Source of the DNA: Sphingopyxis sp. DBS4
Lineage (GTDB): Bacteria; Pseudomonadota; Alphaproteobacteria; Sphingomonadales; Sphingomonadaceae
DNA: 64,000 nt
Reading direction: 5' to 3'
NCBI RefSeq assembly: GCF_024628865.1
Contig: NZ_CP102384.1
Coordinates: 1,127,001-1,191,000, forward strand
The position numbers and the translations under genes were made by a program. Each line of letters begins with the position of its first letter. Within the stretch, counting starts at the first letter, position 1. The notes beneath the pieces are model-generated. The model had not been told where the DNA came from. It worked only from the letters and a program-made list of their open reading frames with translations, and did not search any database. This document shows, one piece after another, positions 35,614 through 44,243 of this stretch.

Positions 35614-36591
35614 ATGAGCGTTGCCGCGCTGATCACGATAGACACCGAATTGTCCGCGGGGCGGCAGGCGAACGGCCTGCCGGTCGAGGAGAATCTGCGG
35701 CAATCGGTGCTGGGCGAGACGGCGGCGGGCGCGTTCGGCGTCGGCTGGCAGATGGACCGGTTCGACCGCCACGGGGTACGCGGGGTCTTCTTCGTCGATC
35801 CGATGCCGGGCCTCGTCCACGGCCCCGAGATCGTCGCGCGGATGATCGAGCCGATCCTGGCGCGCGGGCACGAGGTGCAGCTTCACATCCACACCGAATG
35901 GCTGGAATGGGCGAAGGATTCGCCGGTCGAGGGACGGCGCGGGCGCAATATCGGCGATTTCTCGCTGTCCGACCAGATCGCGCTGCTCGGTTGGGCGCGC
36001 GACGCGCTGGTACAGGCGGGCGCGCCCGCTCCGACCGCCTTTCGCGCCGGGAATTTCGGCGCCGACGATCGCACGCTCGCCGCGCTCGAGGCGCTGGGAC
36101 TGAGCTGGGACAGCAGCTTCAATCCCGACTATGCCGGGCGCGGATGCGCGATCAGCCTGCCAGTGGCGGCGTCCGACCCGGTGGCGGTCGGATCGCTGAT
36201 CGAAATACCCGTTTCGGGCATCGAGGATCGACCGGGTCATTTCCGTCCCGCGCAGGTCTGCGCGCTGTCGTCGCGCGAAATGAGTGCCGCGCTCGACCAT
36301 GCCTGCGAGTCCGGCGCGCCGTTGTTCATGATCGTCACCCATAGTTTCGAGATGCTCTCGCGCGACCGGCAGCGGCCCAACCGCATGGTGATGCGCCGCC
36401 TTGAATCACTCTGCCGCCATATCGCGCGCGAACCGCGGATCGAATCGCGCGGCTTCGCGACGCTTGCGGCGCCGCGGACCGGTCGGGCGTCGTCGCCGCG
36501 ACTGGGGCCGAGCACGGTGCGAACCGGGCTGCGCATGGCCGAGCAGATGATCGGCACGTGGCGCTACGAGCGCCGGCTCCGCCCGGCATGA
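35614..36591 (+). CDS. Polysaccharide deacetylase-like (WalW-type) protein
   Basis: 325 residues with a NodB-like barrel. The catalytic-base region is 'ITIDTELSAG' and the metal-binding pair is in 'VQLHIHTEWLEW'; 'AFRAGNFGADDRTL' and 'MIVTHSFEM' supply further conserved positions. Such enzymes remove acetyl groups from polysaccharides. There is no signal peptide, so a cytoplasmic or membrane-associated role is likely. The stop overlaps the next start as ATGA. With the ATP-grasp and tyrosine-phosphatase genes next door it looks like a small polysaccharide-modification unit. Confidence 0.78.
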   Translation: MSVAALITIDTELSAGRQANGLPVEENLRQSVLGETAAGAFGVGWQMDRFDRHGVRGVFFVDPMPGLVHGPEIVARMIEPILARGHEVQLHIHTEWLEWAKDSPVEGRRGRNIGDFSLSDQIALLGWARDALVQAGAPAPTAFRAGNFGADDRTLAALEALGLSWDSSFNPDYAGRGCAISLPVAASDPVAVGSLIEIPVSGIEDRPGHFRPAQVCALSSREMSAALDHACESGAPLFMIVTHSFEMLSRDRQRPNRMVMRRLESLCRHIAREPRIESRGFATLAAPRTGRASSPRLGPSTVRTGLRMAEQMIGTWRYERRLRPA

Positions 36592-37796
36592 CCCGCGATC
36601 GGGGACTGCCCCCGGCCATCGTCCTCGGCGTCGACAGCAGCATCGGACTGACGGTGGTGCGCGAACTGGGGGCGCACGGCGTGCCGGTGATCGCGGCCGG
36701 GCGCTCGCGCTGGTCGATCGGGGGCCATTCGCGTTACACCCGCCAGCATATCCTGCGCCCCCGGGGCGTTCCGCTAGCCGACTGGCTGCCCGAGGTCGTC
36801 GCGGCGAGCGGGGCGGGGGCGGTGATCCCGATCAGCGAAGCCGACCTGCTCGAACTCGCCGACATGCCGCCTGCGATCGGCGGGTGCCGGATCGCCAGCC
36901 CCCGGCACGAACAACTCGACCTCGTGCTCGACAAGCTCAACACGCTGGCGCGGGCGCGCGAGACGGGAATCGAGGTTCCCGACACCTGGCAACCGCTGGC
37001 CGGTCAGGATTTCGAGGCGAAGGCGGCGGATATTGCCTATCCGGTTATCCTGAAATGGAGCGATCCGCCCGCGATGTGGGAGCGGCTGGAAGCGGCGGGC
37101 ATCGGCTTCGAGAAGGCCGAGCGCGCCGATGGCGCCGAAGCGCTGGTCGCGATCCTGCGACGCTACGATCCGCTCGGCGTCTATCCGCTCGTCCAGAGCT
37201 GGTGTCAGGGCTATGGCTTCGGCCAGATGCTGATGATGGAAGGCGGCCGGGCAACGCTGCGCTTTCAGCATGAAAGGCTGCGCGAATATCCCGCGAGCGG
37301 GGGCATATCGACCCTGTGTCGGTCGGTGCCGCTGTCCGACCATCGCGCGCAGATGGAAAAATCGGAAGCCTTGCTGCGTGCGATCGGGTGGGAAGGGCCC
37401 GCGATGGTCGAATATCGCCACGACGCGGCGAGCGGCCGCTATTGGTTGATGGAGGTCAATGGGCGATTGTGGGGCAGCCTGCCGCTTGCCAGCCAGAGCG
37501 GGGCGCATTTCGCCTTCGCGCTCTATCGCAGCCTCGTGGGCGGTGTCGCGGGCCAATTGGCATCGGGGTATCGCGACCATCGCGCCCGCTATGTGCTGCC
37601 CGATACCAAGCGATTGGTCGATCAACTGCGGGCCAAAGACCTGCCGGCGGGCGAAAAATTGCGTGAATTGACCACCTATGCGGCCGATTTCTTTCGGTTC
37701 GATACCGGCTATTATGTGGCCAAATTCTCCGATCCGGTGCCGACGCTGGCCGATCTGGCCGGGATCATCGCGCGGCTTTTGGGAAGCGGGAGCTGA
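36588..37796 (+). CDS. ATP-grasp family protein (carboxylate-amine ligase-like)
   Basis: 402 residues. An N-terminal Rossmann-like part ('AIVLGVDSSIGLTVVRELGA', partly shown) precedes an ATP-grasp domain with 'YPVILKWSDPPAMWERL', 'VQSWCQGYGFGQMLMM' and the metal-binding 'YWLMEVNGRLWGSLPLA'. Such enzymes join a carboxylate to an amine or thiol through an acyl phosphate. Similar genes occur in exopolysaccharide or capsule clusters. Substrates are unknown. It is coupled to the deacetylase gene through ATGA. Its last 32 bases overlap the convergent phosphatase gene. Confidence 0.78.
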   Translation: MTRDRGLPPAIVLGVDSSIGLTVVRELGAHGVPVIAAGRSRWSIGGHSRYTRQHILRPRGVPLADWLPEVVAASGAGAVIPISEADLLELADMPPAIGGCRIASPRHEQLDLVLDKLNTLARARETGIEVPDTWQPLAGQDFEAKAADIAYPVILKWSDPPAMWERLEAAGIGFEKAERADGAEALVAILRRYDPLGVYPLVQSWCQGYGFGQMLMMEGGRATLRFQHERLREYPASGGISTLCRSVPLSDHRAQMEKSEALLRAIGWEGPAMVEYRHDAASGRYWLMEVNGRLWGSLPLASQSGAHFAFALYRSLVGGVAGQLASGYRDHRARYVLPDTKRLVDQLRAKDLPAGEKLRELTTYAADFFRFDTGYYVAKFSDPVPTLADLAGIIARLLGSGS

Positions 37797-38337
37797 GCTC
37801 GGGGATTGCGCCGGCGATCCGCTGAAGACAGGCGCGCGTATAGGGATCGTTCAGCCGGTAAGGGTCGTGAAGGTGCGGCATGACCGGGCGGGTGTAGAGG
37901 CCGAGCAGCGTGCGCGGCAGATGCGCGAGCCGTTCGTCGGCGGCGATCCGGCGAAGCTGGCGCGCTTCCATCGCGAGCAGCAGATCGCCGGGCTGCGGCT
38001 GATAGGCCTCGCGCTCCGTGGCGCGATGTCGACTAAGATCGATCCCCATTTCCCCGGCGATCGCGACGACCGGCGGGTGCGCCGGCGCGCCATGCGAAGC
38101 CGAAAGACCGAAGGAAGCGGTGGCGAGCCCCGCCTCGGCCGCTGCAACGTCGGCGAAAGCGCTGCGGCAGATATTGCCGTGGCAGACGAAAACGAGCCGC
38201 CGCACCGCCTCCGCATCCGGCTCCTCGACTGAGGCTAACCCCAGCGTCGTTTCGCCATAGGACAGGATCAGCCGTACAAGGCCGCGCGTGGTGCCAAAAC
38301 GGGCGTTGATCCGGTGCGAGAGGCCGGGGGACATCAT
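37765..38337 (-). CDS. Low-molecular-weight protein-tyrosine phosphatase
   Basis: 190 residues with the P-loop C52-H-G-N-I-C-R58 in 'VFVCHGNICRSAFAD' and the general-acid 'DPY' near residue 158. Relatives (Wzb, Ptp) dephosphorylate the tyrosine kinases that control exopolysaccharide polymerisation. No such kinase is in the window. A 45-residue N-terminal extension precedes the normal family start; translation from a later codon is possible. It overlaps the 3' end of the ATP-grasp gene by 32 bases on the opposite strand. Confidence 0.87.
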   Translation of the reverse strand: MMSPGLSHRINARFGTTRGLVRLILSYGETTLGLASVEEPDAEAVRRLVFVCHGNICRSAFADVAAAEAGLATASFGLSASHGAPAHPPVVAIAGEMGIDLSRHRATEREAYQPQPGDLLLAMEARQLRRIAADERLAHLPRTLLGLYTRPVMPHLHDPYRLNDPYTRACLQRIAGAIPELSSRFPKAAR

Positions 38338-38458
38338 TGCATAGCCTTTTCAGCCCAGCCATTCTTTCCAGGCGCTCATCGCGCATAGGAGGAAGGTGTC
38401 AGCACTCCGTTAATGCCGCATCCCGATAGCGACGATGGCCGATGGTGAAAGGCGTTGC

Positions 38459-41400
38459 CTATTCCGCGGCAACGACCTCCATCGTCTCTTCAGTCAGCGG
38501 ATGGGCGAGGCGGCTCAGCATTTCCTTCGGGCATATCTGCCAGAAACGATCGCGCCAACGGTCCCAATCGGCAAGGATTTCGGCCGACCATTTGCTGCCC
38601 GTGGCGTGCGCATGTTCCTCGACGAGGGCTTTTAACACGGCTTCCCAATGGCCGCTCGCAAGTCGCTGCCAGACGATCGATTCGCCGTTCGCGCGGCGCT
38701 CGAAGCCGGCGTCGGTGTCGAGCACGAAAGCCATGCCGCCGGTCATGCCCGCGCCGAAGTTCGACCCCACGGGGCCGAGAATCACGGCGGTGCCGCCGGT
38801 CATATATTCGCAGCCGTTGGCGCCGCAGCCCTCGACCACGACTTTTGCGCCCGAGTTGCGGACCGCGAAACGCTCGCCTGCCTGACCCGCCGCGAGCAGG
38901 GTGCCGGCGGTCGCGCCATAGAGGACGGTGTTGCCGACGATGCTGTTGTGCTGGCTGACGAGCGGGCTCGACACGGTCGGGCGCACGATGATGCGCCCAC
39001 CCGACAGGCCCTTGCCGACATAGTCGTTGGCGTCGCCGAACACTTCCAAGGTGATGCCGCTGCACAGGAAAGCGCCGAGCGACTGGCCCGCGGTGCCGCG
39101 CAGGCGCACCTGGACATGGTCGTCGGCGAGCCCGTTCATCCCGAAGCGCGCGGTGACCTCGGCCGACAGGCGGGTGCCGACGGCGCGGTGAGTGTTGCGG
39201 ACATTGTAGGTGAGCTGCATCCGCTCGCCGCGCTCGAACAAAGGCTTCGCGTCGCTGAGGATTTGCGCGTCGAGGCTGTCGGGCACCGGGTTGCGGAAGT
39301 TCGGACCCTGCGAGCGGCGTTCCTCGTCGGGCGCGTCGACCTTGGCAAGGATCGGATTGAGGTCGAGGTCGTCGAGATGCTCGGCGCCGCGGCTGACCTG
39401 ACGCAGGAGTTCGGTGCGGCCGATCACCTCGTCGAGGCTGCGGCAGCCGAGCTTGGCGAGAATTTCGCGCACTTCCTCGGCGATGAAGGTCATCAGGTTG
39501 ATCACCTTCTCCGGCGAACCCGTGAACTTCGCGCGCAATTTCTCGTCCTGCGTGCAGACGCCGACCGGGCAGGTGTTGCTATGGCACTGGCGCACCATGA
39601 TGCAGCCCATCGCGACGAGGCTCAAAGTGCCGATGCCATATTCCTCGGCGCCCAATATGGCGGCGATCACGATGTCGCGGCCGGTCTTGAGCCCGCCGTC
39701 GGTGCGCAGGCGGATGCGATGGCGCAGGCCGTTGAGCGTAAGCACCTGATTGACCTCGGACAGGCCCATTTCCCATGGGGTGCCGGCATATTTGATGCTG
39801 GTCTGGGGCGAAGCGCCGGTGCCGCCGGTGTTGCCCGAGACGAGGATGACGTCGGCGTGCGCCTTGGCGACGCCCGCCGCGACGGTGCCGATGCCCGCCG
39901 AGCTCACGAGCTTGACGCAGACGCGCGCTTTCGGGTTGATCTGCTTGAGGTCGTAGATGAGCTGGGCCAGATCCTCGATCGAATAGATGTCGTGATGCGG
40001 CGGGGGTGAGATCAGCATCACGCCCGGCGTCGAGTGACGCAGGCGCGCGATGAACTCGGTGACTTTAAATCCGGGTAACTGGCCGCCCTCGCCGGGCTTG
40101 GCGCCCTGCGCGACCTTGATCTCGATCTCGTCGCAGGCGCCGAGATATTCGGCGGTGACGCCGAAGCGGCCGCTCGCGATCTGCTTGATGTTGCTGTTGG
40201 CGTTATCGCCGTTGGCATAGGGCTGGTAGCGCTCGCTCGCCTCGCCGCCTTCGCCCGACACCGCTTTCGCGCCGATGCGGTTCATCGCGATCGCCAGCGT
40301 CTCATGCGCTTCGGGCGACAGCGCGCCCAGCGACATGCCGGGGGTGACGAAGCGCTTGCGGATCTCGGTGATCGCCTCGACGCTGTCGAGCGCAACGCCC
40401 TGCGCCGGATAGTTGAATTCCATCAGGTCGCGCAGATAGACCGGCGGCAGGTCGGCGATACCGCGCGCGAACTGGAGGTAGGTCGAGTAGCTGTCGGTCG
40501 CGACCGCGGTCTGGAGAAGGTGCATGAGCTGCGCCGAATAGGCGTGCGTCTCGCCGCCCGCGCGATGGCGGTAGAAGCCGCCGACGGGCAGGGTGGTGAC
40601 GCGGGCGTCGAACGCGGCCTCATGCTTCTCGGTCGCATTGATGAACAGCGACTGATAGCCCTCGCCCGAAATCTTCGCGGGCATGCCGGGGAAGAGGTCG
40701 TTGACGAGCGCGCGGCTGAGGCCGACCGCCTCGAAATTATAGCCGCCGCGATAGGAGGAGACCACCGCGATCCCCATCTTCGCCATGATCTTGAGCAGGC
40801 CGTCGTCGATCGCCTTGCGATAGCGGAGGTGGCAGTCGCCCAGCGACAGGTCACCGCCGAACAGGCCGCGCGCGTGGCGGTCGGCGATCGCGGCTTCGGC
40901 GAGATAGGCGTGGACGGTCGTCGCGCCGACGCCGATCAGCACCGCGAAGGCATGGGTATCGAGCACCTCGGCCGAACGGACGTTGATCGAGGCGTAGCTG
41001 CGCAGGCCCTTGCGGACGAGATGGGTGTGGACCGCGGCGGCGGCGAGCACCATCGCGACCCCGACGCGGTCTTCGCCGATCTTCTGGTCGGACAGGAACA
41101 ATTCGCTGCGCCCGGCGCGCACCGCATCCTCTGCCTCGCGGCGGATGCGCGCGATCGCCTCGCGGAGCGCCGATGCGTCGCTGCCGGCGGCGAAGGTGCA
41201 GTCGATATCGGCGACGGCATCGCCGAAATAGGCGCGCAGCCGGTCCCAGTCGTCGCCGACGAGGACGGGTGAATCGATCACGAGGACGTGCGCGCTCTGC
41301 CCCTTTTCGTCGAGGATATTGCCGAGGTTGGAGAAGCGCGTGTTAAGGCTCATCACATGCCGCTCGCGCAGACTGTCGATCGGCGGATTGGTGACCTGGC

Positions 41401-42991
41401 TGAAATTCTGGCGAAAGAATTGCGCGACGTGGCGCGGCTTGTCGGAGATGACCGCGAGCGGGGTGTCGTCGCCCATCGACCCGATCGCTTCCTTCGCGTC
41501 CTCGACCATCGGGGAGAGGATGAGTTCCATATCCTCCATGGTGAGGCCAGCCGCGACCTGGCGGCGCAGCAGTTCGGCGCGGTCCCACGGCTCGAGCGTC
41601 GCCTTGCCGCCCTTGGGCAGGTCGGCCATGGTGCGGAAGCCCTTGACGCGCGCGGCATAGTCGGCGTCGCCGGCGATCTTGTCCTTGATCGCGCGGTCTT
41701 CGTAGAGCGTGCCCTCGTCAAGGTCGACCGCGATCATCTGGCCGGGGCCGAGGCGGCCCTTCTTGCGGATGCTCGCCTCGGGCAGCAGCACCATGCCGCT
41801 TTCGGAGCCGACGACGAGCAGATTGTCGGCGGTCAGCGTGTAGCGCAGCGGGCGGAGCGCGTTGCGGTCCATCCCCGCGACCGCCCAACGGCCGTCGGTC
41901 ATCGCGAGCGCGGCGGGGCCGTCCCAAGCCTCCATCACGCTGGCAAGGTAGCTGTACATCGCCTTATGCGCGTCGGGGATGTCGTCGTCATGGCCCCAGG
42001 CTTCGGGGACGAGGATCAGCTTGGCAGTCGGCGCGTCGCGGCCGGCGCGGCACAAGGTCTCGAACGCCGCGTCGAGCGCCGCGGTGTCCGACGCGCCCGC
42101 CGGGATCACCGGCTTGATATCCTCCGAATGCTCGCCGAAGGCGAGGCTCGCCATCTTGATCTCGTGGCTCTTCATCCAGTTCTTGTTGCCGCGGATCGTG
42201 TTGATCTCGCCATTGTGGGCGAGGCAGCGGAAGGGCTGGGCGAGCCACCATTGCGGGAAGGTGTTGGTCGAATAGCGCTGGTGGAAGATCGCGACCCGGC
42301 TCTCGAACAGCTTGTTCGTGAGGTCGGGATAGAAATCGGCCAGACTCTCCGCGAGGAACAGTCCCTTGTAGATGATCGAGCGCGCCGACAGGCTGCAGAC
42401 GTAGAAATCGTGGATCTGCGCCGCGATCACCTTTTTCTCGATGCGGCGGCGGACGAGATAGAGCTGCTTTTCGAACTCGGCGACCGACTGTTCGTCGGGC
42501 AGCGGCCCGGCGATCATGATCTGCTCGATCTCGGGCCGCGTCTGCTGCGCCTTGTCGCCGATCACCGAAACGTCGACGGGCACCTGGCGCCAGCCATAGA
42601 TGGTGAAGCCCGCGTCGATGATCTCGGCCTCGACGATCGTGCGGCACTCCTCCTGCGCGCCGAGGTCGGTGCGCGGGAGGAAGACCATGCCGACGGCGAG
42701 GCGGTTCGGGCGCACCTTGTGCCCCGATGCCGCGATCGCATCGTCGAAGAAGCGGACCGGCAGGTCGACATGGATGCCCGCTCCGTCGCCGGTCTTGCCG
42801 TCGGCGTCGACCGCGCCGCGGTGCCAGACGGCACGCAGGGCTTCGATCGCCGCCTCGACGACGCGGCGCGACGGCTTGCCGTCGGTCGCCGCGACAAGCC
42901 CGACGCCACAGGCATCGGATTCGAGGTCGGGGCGATACATGCCGCTTTCGGCAAGCCGCGCGTGATCGGGGGTGGGGTAATGGGTCATCAT
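38459..42991 (-). CDS. gltB: Glutamate synthase (NADPH), large subunit
   Basis: 1,510 residues, the full length of bacterial GltB. The class II glutaminase nucleophile is C28 in 'SDACGVGLVAATDG', so a short N-terminal propeptide is expected to be removed. A central domain and the FMN-binding synthase barrel follow. The 3Fe-4S cluster ligands are in 'CIMVRQCHSNTCPVGVC', and the C-terminal beta-helix ('GANGCEYMTGG') ends the protein. With GltD it makes two glutamates from glutamine and 2-oxoglutarate. A DUF2059 gene and a small hairpin separate it from gltD, and both lie upstream on the same strand. Confidence 0.97.
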   Translation of the reverse strand: MMTHYPTPDHARLAESGMYRPDLESDACGVGLVAATDGKPSRRVVEAAIEALRAVWHRGAVDADGKTGDGAGIHVDLPVRFFDDAIAASGHKVRPNRLAVGMVFLPRTDLGAQEECRTIVEAEIIDAGFTIYGWRQVPVDVSVIGDKAQQTRPEIEQIMIAGPLPDEQSVAEFEKQLYLVRRRIEKKVIAAQIHDFYVCSLSARSIIYKGLFLAESLADFYPDLTNKLFESRVAIFHQRYSTNTFPQWWLAQPFRCLAHNGEINTIRGNKNWMKSHEIKMASLAFGEHSEDIKPVIPAGASDTAALDAAFETLCRAGRDAPTAKLILVPEAWGHDDDIPDAHKAMYSYLASVMEAWDGPAALAMTDGRWAVAGMDRNALRPLRYTLTADNLLVVGSESGMVLLPEASIRKKGRLGPGQMIAVDLDEGTLYEDRAIKDKIAGDADYAARVKGFRTMADLPKGGKATLEPWDRAELLRRQVAAGLTMEDMELILSPMVEDAKEAIGSMGDDTPLAVISDKPRHVAQFFRQNFSQVTNPPIDSLRERHVMSLNTRFSNLGNILDEKGQSAHVLVIDSPVLVGDDWDRLRAYFGDAVADIDCTFAAGSDASALREAIARIRREAEDAVRAGRSELFLSDQKIGEDRVGVAMVLAAAAVHTHLVRKGLRSYASINVRSAEVLDTHAFAVLIGVGATTVHAYLAEAAIADRHARGLFGGDLSLGDCHLRYRKAIDDGLLKIMAKMGIAVVSSYRGGYNFEAVGLSRALVNDLFPGMPAKISGEGYQSLFINATEKHEAAFDARVTTLPVGGFYRHRAGGETHAYSAQLMHLLQTAVATDSYSTYLQFARGIADLPPVYLRDLMEFNYPAQGVALDSVEAITEIRKRFVTPGMSLGALSPEAHETLAIAMNRIGAKAVSGEGGEASERYQPYANGDNANSNIKQIASGRFGVTAEYLGACDEIEIKVAQGAKPGEGGQLPGFKVTEFIARLRHSTPGVMLISPPPHHDIYSIEDLAQLIYDLKQINPKARVCVKLVSSAGIGTVAAGVAKAHADVILVSGNTGGTGASPQTSIKYAGTPWEMGLSEVNQVLTLNGLRHRIRLRTDGGLKTGRDIVIAAILGAEEYGIGTLSLVAMGCIMVRQCHSNTCPVGVCTQDEKLRAKFTGSPEKVINLMTFIAEEVREILAKLGCRSLDEVIGRTELLRQVSRGAEHLDDLDLNPILAKVDAPDEERRSQGPNFRNPVPDSLDAQILSDAKPLFERGERMQLTYNVRNTHRAVGTRLSAEVTARFGMNGLADDHVQVRLRGTAGQSLGAFLCSGITLEVFGDANDYVGKGLSGGRIIVRPTVSSPLVSQHNSIVGNTVLYGATAGTLLAAGQAGERFAVRNSGAKVVVEGCGANGCEYMTGGTAVILGPVGSNFGAGMTGGMAFVLDTDAGFERRANGESIVWQRLASGHWEAVLKALVEEHAHATGSKWSAEILADWDRWRDRFWQICPKEMLSRLAHPLTEETMEVVAAE

Positions 42992-43021
42992 ATTCGTCCT
43001 GACGGGTCTGCTTCCCGGTTC

Positions 43022-43047
43022 CTCATCCCGGCGAAGGCCGGGATGAG
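43022..43047. repeat. Hairpin with the core of the 'CATCCCGGCGAAGGCCGGGATG' repeat family
   Basis: Perfect 11-bp arms (CTCATCCCGGC and GCCGGGATGAG) close a GAAG loop. It is the centre of the repeat seen at 14255 and 20210. It lies between the DUF2059 gene and gltB, where it could lower readthrough. Confidence 0.75.
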
Positions 43048-43056
43048 AATGGGGTC

Positions 43057-44220
43057 TTAGGTCGACGGCTTCTTCTTGCGAGCGTTGGCGACGGCCTGTT
43101 CCTCGGCATCATAGGCGGCCGACGAGGCGTTGCTCGCCGCTTCCTCGAGCTGCTCGACGCGCTGGCGGTCAGCCTCCGACCAATTGTCGCGGTTGTAGGC
43201 GGGGTCGTCTACCGTCGCTTCGGCGGCATCGGCCGCGGCCTGTGCCGCATCCGCTGCTGCATCGGCATCGGCCGCCGCGGCGTCGGCCGCTGCATCAACC
43301 GCTTCGGTGGCTTCGGTCGCTTCCTCGACCGGGGTATTCCACTCGTCGCGATGCGCCTTCAGCTCCTTGACACTGACCTTCATCAGCTTGGCGAGCTTCG
43401 CGAGTTCGGCGTCGCTGAGGTCGGCGAGTTGCTTTTCCTTGGGCAGATCTTTGAACTTGGCCTCGATCTCCGAGCCGCGATCCATGAACTTGCCCACCAG
43501 CGGCGGCACCGCCTTGATCATCGCGAGCATCAGTTCGGGATCGGCCTGGAGCGCCATCCATTCCGAGCTATAGGCCTTGCCGGCCGGGGTCGCGAAAAAG
43601 GCATTCATCTCGCCGAGCTGCTGGGCGGTGAACTTGCGGGCATAGGCGTGCGCCAGCCCGTTCCGCATCGGCCCTTCGAGATCGGTCAGCGCCTCGCTGA
43701 TCAGGGGTTTGACGATGTTGGTGATCTGATCCTCGCGCTGCTGGCGATAGGGATCGAAGATGCCAGCCGCCGCCAGTTTGGTCTTATCGTCGAGTGCGGC
43801 GATCTTCTCGCTCTCAACGCCGGTCTTGATCGACAGCATCAGGTCGGACGTGCCGCCAAATTCGTCCATCAATCCTTTGAAAAGCTTGCCATAGAGATTG
43901 TCGAGCATCTTCTCCAGGCTGCCCGGCGGAACCAGCGCGGTCGTCGTCTGCTGCGCGAGTGCGAGCTGTGCGGGCGCGATCGGCGGCAGTTTGTCGGTGC
44001 CGAATATCTTTTCGATCATCGCGACAGCCTGATCGATTTCCTTCTGCATCTTCGCCTTGGCGTCGGCCATCATGGCCTCGTCGCTCATGCCGTGGCCTTC
44101 ATCGCTTTCGACGGCGGGGGCGACGATTTCGGCATCGGGGGCCTCCTCGGGCGCGGCGAAAGCCTGCATGGGCACGAATGCCATGGCGCCGGCGAGCAGC
44201 ATGGTTTTCCAGGTCGACAT
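43057..44220 (-). CDS. Exported DUF2059 protein with Ala/Asp-rich tail
   Basis: 387 residues. A signal peptide ('LLAGAMAFVPMQAFA') is followed by an acidic linker and a DUF2059 domain ('YARKFTAQQLGEMNAFFATP' is its hallmark) at about 150-235. The C-terminal third is helical and very rich in Ala, Asp and Glu. DUF2059 proteins are periplasmic with no settled function. The start at 44220 gives a proper signal peptide; GGAAGGAA lies upstream. It is inserted between gltD and gltB, which are usually adjacent, and is probably co-transcribed with them. Confidence 0.8.
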   Translation of the reverse strand: MSTWKTMLLAGAMAFVPMQAFAAPEEAPDAEIVAPAVESDEGHGMSDEAMMADAKAKMQKEIDQAVAMIEKIFGTDKLPPIAPAQLALAQQTTTALVPPGSLEKMLDNLYGKLFKGLMDEFGGTSDLMLSIKTGVESEKIAALDDKTKLAAAGIFDPYRQQREDQITNIVKPLISEALTDLEGPMRNGLAHAYARKFTAQQLGEMNAFFATPAGKAYSSEWMALQADPELMLAMIKAVPPLVGKFMDRGSEIEAKFKDLPKEKQLADLSDAELAKLAKLMKVSVKELKAHRDEWNTPVEEATEATEAVDAAADAAAADADAAADAAQAAADAAEATVDDPAYNRDNWSEADRQRVEQLEEAASNASSAAYDAEEQAVANARKKKPST

Positions 44221-44243
44221 GATCAATTTTCCTTCCCTGTTGG

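Noticed and set aside
41288..43060. 590-codon plus-strand frame opposite gltB
   Set aside because: Antisense to a full-length GltB with all motifs; no features of its own.
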